Assembly (NCBI GenBank): GCA_002369025.1
Contig: DFDV01000011.1
Span: forward strand, 1 to 27,802
DNA from: Treponema sp. UBA3819
GTDB lineage: Bacteria; Spirochaetota; Spirochaetia; Treponematales; Treponemataceae
Direction: 5' to 3'
Length of the DNA stretch: 27,802 bases
Below are positions 7,051-15,151 of the stretch, in pieces. Both the position numbers and the translations under genes were made by a program. Position 1 is the first letter of the stretch, and each line of letters opens with the position of its first letter. The notes below the pieces were generated by a model. The model had not been told where the DNA came from. It did no database searches and saw nothing but the letters and a program-made list of their open reading frames with translations.

Positions 7051-8387
7051 TTATAAAAACTCATGCCTTCGTCATAGGCGGCCTTGTATGCTTCCTGATT
7101 AAAGACAGGAATGTCTGAAGAAATTGTCACACGGCAGGAAGTCTGGGAGTCTGATTTTTTATCTTCCCCTGCTTCAATCTTTTCCAGATTCAAAAGCCTC
7201 GCCTTTATTTTGTATGCAATGACACGGGAAACAGAATCGTTAATTTTTTGGGCAAAGGCTGCATCTTCCTTAGTTTTTGCAAGGAGGATTCCCGCCACCT
7301 GTCCAAATGTTTTTTCGCTGAGCATGATGCAGTTTATACCGGCTTCGATAGCGGCAAGAACAGCCTTTTCCGGCGGATACCCGTTGTCAGCAAGGGCACC
7401 CATAAAAATATCATCAGAAAAAATCAGACCGCTTCCCATATCCCGGGCAGACTGAATCCAGTAAGGAGAAAAACAGGCCGGCATGGCAGTTGCTTCCAGC
7501 AGATTGCCATAAGAATCCTTTACACGGGCAATAATATGGCTCATCAGAAGTGCTGATGACATTGAAGTAAGTTTTGAAAAAGATGCCAGATAATCCGGAA
7601 CCTGATCTTCTGAAAGTTCAATGACAGGAAGACCTGTATGAGGATCGGTATTATTGTTACCAGGGAAATGCTTGATAACAGTAGCAACACCTTCTTCCTC
7701 ATAGGCAGAAATTTCAGCGGAACAATAGGAAAGCACTTGCTCCAGGGAACCAAAACTTCGGGTGTTCAAAAAATCACGGTTTGAGTCACTTTCGACTTCC
7801 ACAACCGGGGCAAGATTCATGTGAATGCCGAGGGCACGCAATTGTTTGGCCTGGGCTGCATAGAGACCGTGAGCCTGCTGCGGAGTAAACCATTCCGCCA
7901 CTTTTTTTTGCGAAACAAGGCTGCTGGTAATTTTTCGCAGACGGTTTACATAGCCGCCTTCCTGATCGATTGCAACATAAGGCGGAACCTTTTTCTCGCT
8001 CTGATAAAAAGTGCGGATAGAAGAAATATAGGCGGCAATCTGGGCCGGATTATCACTGATATTGTAGGAAAAAAGGAGACAGCCGCCGGGAAGAAGTGGT
8101 CCACCCTCTTCACGATTTCCATACAGGGCACCAGTTTTTTCAAGCGGCTTATAATCTCTGTCGCCTTCTACATTTACCAGAAAGAGCTGGGAGATTTTTT
8201 CTTCCTCACTTAAGAGAGATACAAAGTCAGAAATGGCCTGAAAGCGGGCTTTATCATTCCGCTCTTTTTCCATGCGGGCAAGTTCGGCGGGGTCTGTTTT
8301 TTTACAGGAGAAAAAAGATACTGTTACAGAAAAAAACAATGCCGACAGAAAAAGAACTGCCGGCATAGTATATCTTACCAGACTCAT
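7047..8387 (-). CDS. Glycoside hydrolase family 3 beta-N-acetylhexosaminidase-like lipoprotein
   Basis: 446 residues from the ATG at 8387. A signal peptide ends at the relaxed lipobox SFFSC (Cys28), so it is probably a membrane-anchored lipoprotein facing the periplasm. The GH3 core is NagZ-like: DQEGG (141-145), NLAPV (191-195), KHFPG (239-243) followed by TDPH with His250, and FSDDIFMGAL containing the candidate nucleophile Asp near 325-326. NagZ enzymes remove N-acetylglucosamine from muropeptides; classical NagZ is cytoplasmic, so export is notable. The ATG overlaps the permease stop by one base (TGATG), which I prefer to the GTG one codon earlier. Confidence 0.92.
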   Translation of the reverse strand: MSLVRYTMPAVLFLSALFFSVTVSFFSCKKTDPAELARMEKERNDKARFQAISDFVSLLSEEEKISQLFLVNVEGDRDYKPLEKTGALYGNREEGGPLLPGGCLLFSYNISDNPAQIAAYISSIRTFYQSEKKVPPYVAIDQEGGYVNRLRKITSSLVSQKKVAEWFTPQQAHGLYAAQAKQLRALGIHMNLAPVVEVESDSNRDFLNTRSFGSLEQVLSYCSAEISAYEEEGVATVIKHFPGNNNTDPHTGLPVIELSEDQVPDYLASFSKLTSMSSALLMSHIIARVKDSYGNLLEATAMPACFSPYWIQSARDMGSGLIFSDDIFMGALADNGYPPEKAVLAAIEAGINCIMLSEKTFGQVAGILLAKTKEDAAFAQKINDSVSRVIAYKIKARLLNLEKIEAGEDKKSDSQTSCRVTISSDIPVFNQEAYKAAYDEGMSFYK

Positions 8388-10222
8388 CACAGAAGAACCG
8401 ATGTAAACCAGGGAATATATGTTATCAGGAGCAGTACCACAAACTGAACGAGCAGGAAGGGAACGATACCCTTGATTACCTTAGGCAGAGGTTTTCCAAA
8501 GGTGTAGGAAGAGATGAAGAGGTCCATGCCAACCGGCGGAGTCAAAAATCCGATGGAAAGGTTCATCAGGAAGATGACACCTGCATGGAAGGGAGAAATG
8601 CCAAAATATTCTGTGATTGGAAGCAGCAGAGGAGAAACAATCAGAATTGCACTGAACATATCCATAAGACAGCCGACAATCAGAAGCACTATATTCATCA
8701 GGATGAGGAATACATACTTGTTGGTGACCATTGCCGTGATAGCGTCAGTAACAACAACAGGAATGTTTGCATCAAGGATATAGTAAGAAATACCGGATGC
8801 TGCACCCAGAATAAAGAGAACACCACCGGAAATCGGAATACTTTCTGCGATTACATCAAGAGACTGCTTGAAGTTGTAGTCACGGCGGACAACTGTAGAA
8901 AGAAGATACGCATAGAAAACAGCAAAGGCAGAAGTTTCAAACAAGTCAAAGACGCCCATGAAGTAGAATACGATGATAAAGAGGGGCATCAGAAGTTCCG
9001 GAATGCTGTTTACGATAGCCTTTCCAATGGCAGGCAATGAGAATGGCACGCGGTCTTTCTGATTGTCGTATACAATTCCCATGACAATCATGGCAATCAT
9101 CATTATGATTCCCGGAATAAGAGCTGCCTTGAAAAGGGCAATAACATCACCGTTCAAGAAGAAGATGTTTGTTGTACCGTACATGATGATTGCGGCACTG
9201 GGCGGAAAAAGAAGACCAATGGCACCGCTGGAAGTAATCAGGGCTTCTGCACGTTCTTTTTCATAGCCGGAGCCGGTAAGGACAACTGAAAGAAGGGATC
9301 CAAGTGCAAGAATGGTAACGCCAGATACACCAGAGAAAGTGCTGAAGAAGGTCATAACAAGCACGGCCGCAATAACAGTACCACCCCTGAACCAGCCGAA
9401 AAGGGCCTTAAAGAGTTCAACATAGCGCTGACCTGCACTACACTTTGCAAGAATATAGCCTGCTATCGTAAAGAGAGGAATTGCGGCGATGTTGCGGTCC
9501 GTAAACATGCGGTAGGTTTCCAGAGGAATCTGGTCTGTATAACCGCCGTTCATTGAAAGAAGAACAAATGCTACACCGGCAAGAACCACAAAAAGTGGCA
9601 TGCCTAAAAAAGCAAGTACGATGAAAAAGAGGATGAAAAGAACAAGGCATTTGCTTGCGATGAAGTTCCATCCGTTAAAAATAGCATAAAGGGCGGGAAC
9701 GTTTTCCACACCAAAAAGATAATAAAGGATACCGGTAACAGAACCCATGGAAAGAAGGATTCCGATAAGGGCACCAACGATTGTTGAAATCATTTTTTCC
9801 TTTTTTGATGCTACCATACCCAGCATGAGGATATAGCAGAGCGGAAGGAAAATGAAAATTATCTTTACGGGGACACCCCAGACAGACATATTGAACTGTC
9901 CGGGATTAAGCAGCTGGCAGACTGCATTGAAAAAGAGCATGGTGAGGACAAAAACAATTGCAGCGTTTACAACTGAATCGGTCACCCTGCGGATTTTCGG
10001 AGGCAGTTTTCCGGAAAATGAAGCCAGACTCAAATGCCGGTCTTCGCGCCAAGTGATAACACCTGCCATGCTGGCAAAAAGGAATACAAGCTGGGCAATA
10101 CCATACTCAGATCCCGGTACCTGCACAGAGGTGATTTTCTGAACCGCATAAAAAATCAGCGGAAGAAATGTCAGCAAGCCGACAAAAATTACTTCAAGTA
10201 TGTCTTCAATTTTCCGTAACAT
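8387..10222 (-). CDS. TRAP transporter fused small and large permease (DctQM)
   Basis: 611 residues. About the first 160 form a DctQ-like four-helix module (with the SLASFSGKLP loop after helix 2); the remainder is a DctM-like unit of about twelve helices with FTIAGYILAKC, FSGVSGVTILALGS, GLLFPPSAAI and NLSIGFLTPPVGMDLF. TRAP permeases use an ion gradient to import substrate delivered by a binding protein, mostly organic acids. The fused form matches what is described for the T. pallidum TatPT system. It starts three bases after the tatP stop, with the SD (GGGGTGA) in the end of tatP. The following gene is coupled through TGATG. Confidence 0.95.
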   Translation of the reverse strand: MLRKIEDILEVIFVGLLTFLPLIFYAVQKITSVQVPGSEYGIAQLVFLFASMAGVITWREDRHLSLASFSGKLPPKIRRVTDSVVNAAIVFVLTMLFFNAVCQLLNPGQFNMSVWGVPVKIIFIFLPLCYILMLGMVASKKEKMISTIVGALIGILLSMGSVTGILYYLFGVENVPALYAIFNGWNFIASKCLVLFILFFIVLAFLGMPLFVVLAGVAFVLLSMNGGYTDQIPLETYRMFTDRNIAAIPLFTIAGYILAKCSAGQRYVELFKALFGWFRGGTVIAAVLVMTFFSTFSGVSGVTILALGSLLSVVLTGSGYEKERAEALITSSGAIGLLFPPSAAIIMYGTTNIFFLNGDVIALFKAALIPGIIMMIAMIVMGIVYDNQKDRVPFSLPAIGKAIVNSIPELLMPLFIIVFYFMGVFDLFETSAFAVFYAYLLSTVVRRDYNFKQSLDVIAESIPISGGVLFILGAASGISYYILDANIPVVVTDAITAMVTNKYVFLILMNIVLLIVGCLMDMFSAILIVSPLLLPITEYFGISPFHAGVIFLMNLSIGFLTPPVGMDLFISSYTFGKPLPKVIKGIVPFLLVQFVVLLLITYIPWFTSVLL

Positions 10223-10225
10223 GAC

Positions 10226-11242
10226 TTATTCACCCCGGTGTTTTTTAAGTAAAGCAACTACTTCGTCGTAGAATTTCTGATCCATAACACCAGTCTTTGC
10301 AAGGGCATATGAATCGTGGCGCATTGATGATTCCAGAGCATCTCTTTCTTCGGGAGTTACATCAACAACTGTTGCACCAGCCTTGCGGAGCAAATCAAGA
10401 TATTCGTCATCAGATTTTGCAGTAGCGGCGCGCAGTTTCTGCTGAGCCTCTTCAAATGCGGCAATCAGCTTGGGGCGGTCTTCTGCAGGAATTGAATTCC
10501 ATGATTTTTCAGAGACAATGAATGCAACCATGATACAGGTGAAAGGAACGTTCAGAATGTAGGGAACAGCCTTATAATACTGGGCGGCATAACCGTACAT
10601 AGGAATGGTATAGAAGCCTTCAACACCACCCGGGCTCTTCATGCTGGAAAGCATTTTGCTTGAAGGAACATCCATTGTGGTATAACCGGCCATCTTGTAT
10701 GCATCTGTCAGGGCTGAAACACCCATACCGCTTACGCAGAGGCGGAGTTTTTTAAGTTCTTCGGGAGTGCGTACCGGTGATTTTGTGAAATAGTAAGCCC
10801 ATCCAATCGGGAAGTAGCCGATAAGAACCTGACCTTTCTTTGCAAATTCTTTTGAAACCTGGGGCTTAAAATGTTCGTAAACCAGATCAACTTCTTCCTG
10901 ATTGCGGAAGAGGAAGGGTACTGAAAGCGTAAGAATGTGTGCATCGGGAGCCATTGAAGCCATACCCAGATTTGTAAAGATACCGCCGTCAATAGGTGCC
11001 TTCTGACCGGGGCGGACAGAATTGAGTTTTTGAATAACTCCGTCTTCTCCACCCAGAGCACTGGTACTGATAAACTGCATGGAAACGCGTCCACCAGTTA
11101 ATTTTGCCCATTCCTGAGCCAGACGTTTTGCTTCAATTTCCCATGCTGAGCGAGCCGGTGCAATAGAAGCGATTTTGAGGGTCTGCGCAAATGTAAAGGC
11201 AGCCATACCAACTAAAAGTACTGATAATAAAAGTTTCTTCAT
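10226..11242 (-). CDS. tatP: TRAP transporter periplasmic binding protein (DctP/TatP type)
   Basis: 338 residues. I place the start at the ATG at 11242, after AGAGGAGAAACG, because it begins a clean signal peptide (MKKLLLSVLLVGMAAFTFA, cleavage before QTLKIAS); the frame can be extended 18 codons upstream but without a signal sequence. DctP features are LKIASIAPARSAWEIEAKRL, a central FPIGWAYYFTKSPVRTPEEL and KKLRLCVSGMG, the segment that usually holds the carboxylate-binding Arg. There is no cysteine at the cleavage site, so it looks soluble, whereas the T. pallidum counterpart is described as a lipoprotein. Second gene after tatT. Confidence 0.93.
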   Translation of the reverse strand: MKKLLLSVLLVGMAAFTFAQTLKIASIAPARSAWEIEAKRLAQEWAKLTGGRVSMQFISTSALGGEDGVIQKLNSVRPGQKAPIDGGIFTNLGMASMAPDAHILTLSVPFLFRNQEEVDLVYEHFKPQVSKEFAKKGQVLIGYFPIGWAYYFTKSPVRTPEELKKLRLCVSGMGVSALTDAYKMAGYTTMDVPSSKMLSSMKSPGGVEGFYTIPMYGYAAQYYKAVPYILNVPFTCIMVAFIVSEKSWNSIPAEDRPKLIAAFEEAQQKLRAATAKSDDEYLDLLRKAGATVVDVTPEERDALESSMRHDSYALAKTGVMDQKFYDEVVALLKKHRGE

Positions 11243-11270
11243 TCGTTTCTCCTCTATGAAGTTGTCATTC

Positions 11271-11291
11271 AGCGGGAAATAAAGACCCGCT
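11271..11291 (-). repeat. Hairpin between tatT and tatP
   Basis: AGCGGG (11271-11276) pairs with CCCGCT (11286-11291) around a nine-base loop. It begins at the tatT stop codon and ends about 30 bases before the tatP ATG. There is no T run. It could be a processing or stability element separating the expression of lipoprotein and binding protein. Confidence 0.4.
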
Positions 11292-12261
11292 ACCACTGAA
11301 CAAAATAATCTGATTTATGAGCCTGAAGCCACCGCGCCTTATTCTGCGAAATGGTTGTCATCAGGCGACTGGACGGATTGTCATCAGGATTTATGGCAAG
11401 AGCCTTTTCCAATGCTTCGTCAAAGCCTTTTTCATCGCCATTAGGAACACAAACAGCCTGTGCATATGTTACATACATTCCGGGTGTTTTTCCGCCGGAA
11501 ACACGCAATTCTTCTTCATAGCACTGCATGCCGCGTTCCGGATCGCCGCCGAAGTCTCCCGGAGCAACCATGTAGAAGTTAAAGAGCACATCCCAGATAG
11601 AGCCGTTATTGTAGTCAGGATTGATCTGAGCGGCCTTTTCCAGAATGGCAATGGGAGCGCCAAGATTTGCAATCAAATCCGGGTTCAGAATATCCAGACT
11701 GAATGCGGCGAGCCAGCCTGCACCACACCAGTAGGCTGCATCAACATCATTTTTATCCATTTTTGCAACGGCAGCCTTGATTTTTTCTTCATCGCCGCTG
11801 AACATTGCCTCGCGGAAACCTTTATGACGGCCTTCAAGGAAATCAAGTTCCATATCGCGTCCGCGGAGGTAATGAAGTTTTGCACGCTCATATTCAGAAT
11901 TCTGCTTATCAAACTGTGCAACGCCAAGAGAATCTGCAGGAGTCTGCACGAATGCATTGGCGTACATTACGTTGAGTGAGCCGGTCATCATTGAAAGGCC
12001 CAGGTGATCAGGATTCTGTTTCTGAAGAATCTCGTAGAGCTTGAGCACTGTGGGAAAGAAATCTCCCACCAGAATAACATCAGTTTCGCCGGTCAGGGCA
12101 AGCATGGGATCGTTGGCTGATGCTTTTTTGGAAATCGCCTTTCCATTCTTTTTGTAGCCGGAAAGAGAATTGCCAATTGCATTCGTCACACAGGAAGAAA
12201 GCAGAAAGACAGCCGAACAAACGGTAACTAACAACGCTAATTTCTTGCTGATACACATCAT
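11290..12261 (-). CDS. tatT: TatT-like TPR lipoprotein, partner of the TRAP binding protein
   Basis: 323 residues with a signal peptide and lipobox LSSC (Cys24). The body is helical, with TPR-like segments such as PIAILEKAAQINPDYNNGSIW and GFDEALEKALAINPDDNP. In T. pallidum the TPR lipoprotein TatT forms a trimer and binds TatP, and is thought to pass ligand to it; gene order and partner here match. First gene of the operon. Two ATGs in tandem (12261 and 12258) are possible starts. There is no good Shine-Dalgarno, and the promoter would begin transcription at about the ATG itself. Confidence 0.9.
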   Translation of the reverse strand: MMCISKKLALLVTVCSAVFLLSSCVTNAIGNSLSGYKKNGKAISKKASANDPMLALTGETDVILVGDFFPTVLKLYEILQKQNPDHLGLSMMTGSLNVMYANAFVQTPADSLGVAQFDKQNSEYERAKLHYLRGRDMELDFLEGRHKGFREAMFSGDEEKIKAAVAKMDKNDVDAAYWCGAGWLAAFSLDILNPDLIANLGAPIAILEKAAQINPDYNNGSIWDVLFNFYMVAPGDFGGDPERGMQCYEEELRVSGGKTPGMYVTYAQAVCVPNGDEKGFDEALEKALAINPDDNPSSRLMTTISQNKARWLQAHKSDYFVQW

Positions 12262-12267
12262 TCTTCT

Positions 12268-12296
12268 ATTCTATAAGTTTTTTTTTATTTACACAA
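12268..12296 (-). promoter_or_regulatory. Promoter for tatT, predicted leaderless
   Basis: On the minus strand TTGTGT (12296-12291), 17 bases, TAGAAT (12273-12268). Six bases separate the -10 from the first ATG, so transcription would begin at or within a base or two of the start codon. Its -35 overlaps the -35 of the divergent dehydrogenase promoter. The -10 matches five of six consensus bases, the -35 four of six. Confidence 0.5.
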
Positions 12297-12316
12297 GACA
12301 CCAAGATATTTATACT
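12288..12316 (+). promoter_or_regulatory. Promoter for the short-chain dehydrogenase, predicted leaderless
   Basis: TTTACA (12288-12293), 17 bases, TATACT (12311-12316): five of six matches in each box and optimal spacing. Only ten bases lie between the -10 and the ATG at 12327, leaving a leader of about three or four bases and no room for a ribosome site. It shares bases 12291-12293 with the opposing tatT -35. Confidence 0.65.
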
Positions 12317-12326
12317 ATAAATCAGC

Positions 12327-13124
12327 ATGAAGAAAATCACTGTCATTACCGGAGCAAGTTCAGGACTGGGAGCGGAATTTGCCCGTCAAATCTATGAATC
12401 TTTAGAAGAAACAGATACCCCGCAGGAAATCTGGCTCATTGCCCGCAGTAAAGAGAATCTTGAAAGCACAGGGGCCGAACTGACCGGCAAAAACATTTCC
12501 GTAAGGATTATTCCGCTGGACATAAGCGGAGCCGAAGGTGTTCACAGACTTAAAAGTCTGCTGGAAGAAGAAAAAAAATCCGGCGACTTTTCTATAGATA
12601 TGCTCGTAAATAATGCGGGCTTTGGCACCTACGGTCCTTTTGCTGAAACTGACATAGACCGGGAAATGCAGATGATTGAACTGAACTGCACCAGTCTCAC
12701 GGGCGTATGCGGCATTGCACTGCCCTATCTGACAAAAGGAAGCAGCATAATCAACACGGCAAGCCTGGCGGCTTTTCTTCCGCTGGGAAATTTTGCAGTC
12801 TATGCGGCGACAAAAGCCTACGCTCTGTCTTTCAGCATCGCTCTGGCAGCGGAACTGAAGGACAGGGGTATACAGGTATGCGCCCTCTGTCCCGGAAGCG
12901 TGAGCACTAATTTTGCAAATGTTGCAAGCAACGGAAAAAGAAAGGAAGTTCTGCACGGAAAAGATCCGGTCAAAGTGGTCCGCCACTGCCTGAAAGCAAA
13001 CCACAGGGGAAAGAAAACGGCGCTCTGGGCATTAAAATGGCGCTTTACGGCCTTTATGAGCCGCTTTGTCGGACGCTATACGGGAGCGCGCTACACCTAT
13101 CTGTATGCAAAGCGCCCCCACTGA
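12327..13124 (+). CDS. Short-chain dehydrogenase/reductase (classical SDR)
   Basis: 265 residues. The Rossmann motif TGASSGLG is at 8-15, NNAG at 95-98, the catalytic set is Ser146, Tyr159 and Lys163 (YAATK), and CPGSVSTNF follows at 188-196. Such enzymes oxidise or reduce hydroxyl and keto groups with NAD(P); the Arg40 in the LIARSKENL turn suggests NADP. The C-terminal stretch KALWALKWRFTAF-like segment (residues about 232-255) is basic and aromatic and may touch the membrane. The substrate is unknown. It is divergent from tatT with no Shine-Dalgarno, and converges on the LolC-type gene with 15 bases between the stops. Confidence 0.93.
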   Translation: MKKITVITGASSGLGAEFARQIYESLEETDTPQEIWLIARSKENLESTGAELTGKNISVRIIPLDISGAEGVHRLKSLLEEEKKSGDFSIDMLVNNAGFGTYGPFAETDIDREMQMIELNCTSLTGVCGIALPYLTKGSSIINTASLAAFLPLGNFAVYAATKAYALSFSIALAAELKDRGIQVCALCPGSVSTNFANVASNGKRKEVLHGKDPVKVVRHCLKANHRGKKTALWALKWRFTAFMSRFVGRYTGARYTYLYAKRPH

Positions 13125-13139
13125 TTTTCCGCTCCCTTT

Positions 13140-14468
13140 TTAAATTTTTCTGAGGGTATCGATGGGCTTTTCCCTGCCGGCACGGACTGAAGGAATCGCA
13201 CTCACCACAAGGGAAAGAATGAGGGTACCGCAGCCGATGATGATGAGCTGGCCAAGAGGAATGGCAAGGGGAATCTTCTGAAGATAAAAGGCAGGGTCCA
13301 GCAGATGAATCTGGGCAAAGTCTGAAAGAGAGCCGCGGGTGATAAGATAGCCCGCCTTTGCAACTGCATTTATAATGCGCTCAATAAGGGAAATAATGCG
13401 GTCAAAATTGACGGCACACAAAAGCCCCGCAGGAATTCCAGTCACTACTCCTATGGCTCCGGTTATCAGACCAGTTATCAGAAAAGCAAAAGAAATGCCG
13501 GCCGAAGTTCCGCCCAGACTTTTGAGGATGGCGATTTCCTTTCGTCTTTCCATTACCAGCATGACAAGGGCGCTTGAAATATTCACGGATGCAACCAGAA
13601 CAATCAGCAGCATGATAAATAAGAGCATAATCTGAGTAGATGAAAAATTTTCAAACTGGGCGGAATTCAATTCATTCCACAGGTAGACCCGGGTGTACTG
13701 GGGTACCTGATTTTCCACCTTCATCTGCAACTGTCCCAGGGCAACAAAATCAAATGCATCTTCCGTTTCCAGAGCAATGTGTACTTCACTTGACTGCACC
13801 GGCAGAATGGAAAAGCCTGAGGAAAGGGAAATAAAGGCCCAGAGGGCATCCAGTTCCTGATAGCCACATGAGACAACAGCAGAAACCCTGCAGGGAGTAA
13901 TTTTCGGGACGATTTTTCCATTTGTAAGGCGGCGGGCGGTAATCAGACGGAAGGTATCGCCGGCACTTACATCCAGCATTTCCGCAAGTTTTTCTCCGAT
14001 AATGGCACTGTTTTTTGCTTCAAGGGAAGGTTCTCCCGCAACGAGATCAAATAATGACGAAAAAGCCGGATTTTTTGTAAAGATATCAGGCTCTACGGCA
14101 CGAATGGTTGCTCCTGTTCTGCCTTTTTTCCCGGCCGCAAGACCAACTCCCTGAATTTCCGGATAGGCTCTTTTAACTCCGTCTATTGTGCACAAATCAC
14201 CGGCCAAAGCGCGCAGGCTGGATTCATTCTGAGCTTCCTCGTCATAGGGATAGAGGACACAGTTGATGTGGGATGATGAAAGTCCTATGATGCGGCTGGT
14301 AATTCCCTGAATCATGCCGTTGGAGACTGTAAGAACCATAACGAGGGGCACCAGACTGATACCGATACAGAGACAGGCGCCTACAAGGCTGCGGCGGGCA
14401 TTTGATTTTTTTCCCGTACGGGGGAGAAGCAGTCGGCTTGCAAAGAGAAAGGAGGCGGAACTTTTCAT
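13140..14468 (-). CDS. LolC/LolE-family ABC permease (distal copy)
   Basis: 442 residues: a first membrane helix at about 28-48 (GACLCIGISLVPLVMVLTVS), a large periplasmic domain (about 50-270) and three C-terminal helices with the FtsX-family signature MERRKEIAILKSLGGTSAGI between helices 2 and 3. Together with the LolD ATPase and the second permease upstream it should form an inner-membrane machine that releases lipoproteins for the outer membrane. It is coupled to lolD by a one-base overlap (TGATG) and is the last gene of the operon. It could instead serve another MacB-like export task. Confidence 0.88.
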   Translation of the reverse strand: MKSSASFLFASRLLLPRTGKKSNARRSLVGACLCIGISLVPLVMVLTVSNGMIQGITSRIIGLSSSHINCVLYPYDEEAQNESSLRALAGDLCTIDGVKRAYPEIQGVGLAAGKKGRTGATIRAVEPDIFTKNPAFSSLFDLVAGEPSLEAKNSAIIGEKLAEMLDVSAGDTFRLITARRLTNGKIVPKITPCRVSAVVSCGYQELDALWAFISLSSGFSILPVQSSEVHIALETEDAFDFVALGQLQMKVENQVPQYTRVYLWNELNSAQFENFSSTQIMLLFIMLLIVLVASVNISSALVMLVMERRKEIAILKSLGGTSAGISFAFLITGLITGAIGVVTGIPAGLLCAVNFDRIISLIERIINAVAKAGYLITRGSLSDFAQIHLLDPAFYLQKIPLAIPLGQLIIIGCGTLILSLVVSAIPSVRAGREKPIDTLRKI

Positions 14469-15151
14469 CAGACTGCACGCTCCTCCAGCTGGCCGCCGGC
14501 TATGGCATAACAGATATCACCTTTTTTTGCCAGAGCCATGTCATGGGTAACGAGAATCAGGGTCTTATTGTATTTGTCTGCCATGGAAAAAAGCAGATCT
14601 CCAATCATGAGTGCATTTGCGGGGTCAAGGTTTCCGGTCGGTTCGTCTGCCAGAATAATCTGGGGGTCATTTATGAGGGAACGAGCCACGGCTACCCGCT
14701 GACGTTCTCCGCCTGAAAGCTGACTGGGAAGATGATCCATGCGGCCGGACAGTCCCACATCATGCAGGAGGGCAATTGCTTTTTCACGGGCTTCGTTTTT
14801 GGGGCAGCCGGCCATGTATGCAGGCAGAAAAACATTTTCCAGAGCCGTAAAATCTTTAAGCAGATAGTGAAACTGGAAAATCAATCCGAGAAAGCGGGAA
14901 CGGTATTCTGTCAGTTCGTCTTCGCTTAAAGAAGAAATTTCGTAGTCCCCCACCCTCACGCTTCCTGATGTGGCAGTATCAAGACCACCGATGATATTCA
15001 GGAAGGTACTTTTTCCACTGCCACTTTCGCCGACAATCACCGTCTTACTTCCGGCTTCAATTTCCAGATGGAGGTCTTTGAGAATTGTCAGAGTTTCGCT
15101 GTCCGTTTTATAGGTCTTTTCCAGATTTGAAATCGTTACAATCTTACTCAT
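14468..15151 (-). CDS. lolD: LolD-type ABC transporter ATPase
   Basis: 227 residues with Walker A GESGSGKST (41-49), the Q-loop in IFQFHYLL, signature LSGGERQR, Walker B ILADEPTGNLD and the switch His in VTHD. The FQFHYLLKDFTALENV segment is characteristic of LolD and related MacB-group ATPases. It lies between two FtsX-family permeases and overlaps the upstream one by eight bases and the downstream one by one base, so the three genes are translated as a unit. It powers lipoprotein extraction from the inner membrane, by inference. Confidence 0.93.
   Translation of the reverse strand: MSKIVTISNLEKTYKTDSETLTILKDLHLEIEAGSKTVIVGESGSGKSTFLNIIGGLDTATSGSVRVGDYEISSLSEDELTEYRSRFLGLIFQFHYLLKDFTALENVFLPAYMAGCPKNEAREKAIALLHDVGLSGRMDHLPSQLSGGERQRVAVARSLINDPQIILADEPTGNLDPANALMIGDLLFSMADKYNKTLILVTHDMALAKKGDICYAIAGGQLEERAV

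Noticed and set aside
11317..11979. A 220-codon open frame on the plus strand opposite tatT.
   Set aside because: It is antisense to a convincing lipoprotein gene, is rich in Cys, Phe and His as expected for reverse-strand frames, and has no ribosome site or family motif.
13120..13165. Possible terminator between the dehydrogenase and LolC-type genes (CCCT and AGGG around T/A runs).
   Set aside because: Only four pairs enclosing a long A/T loop, with no T run after the stem in either direction.
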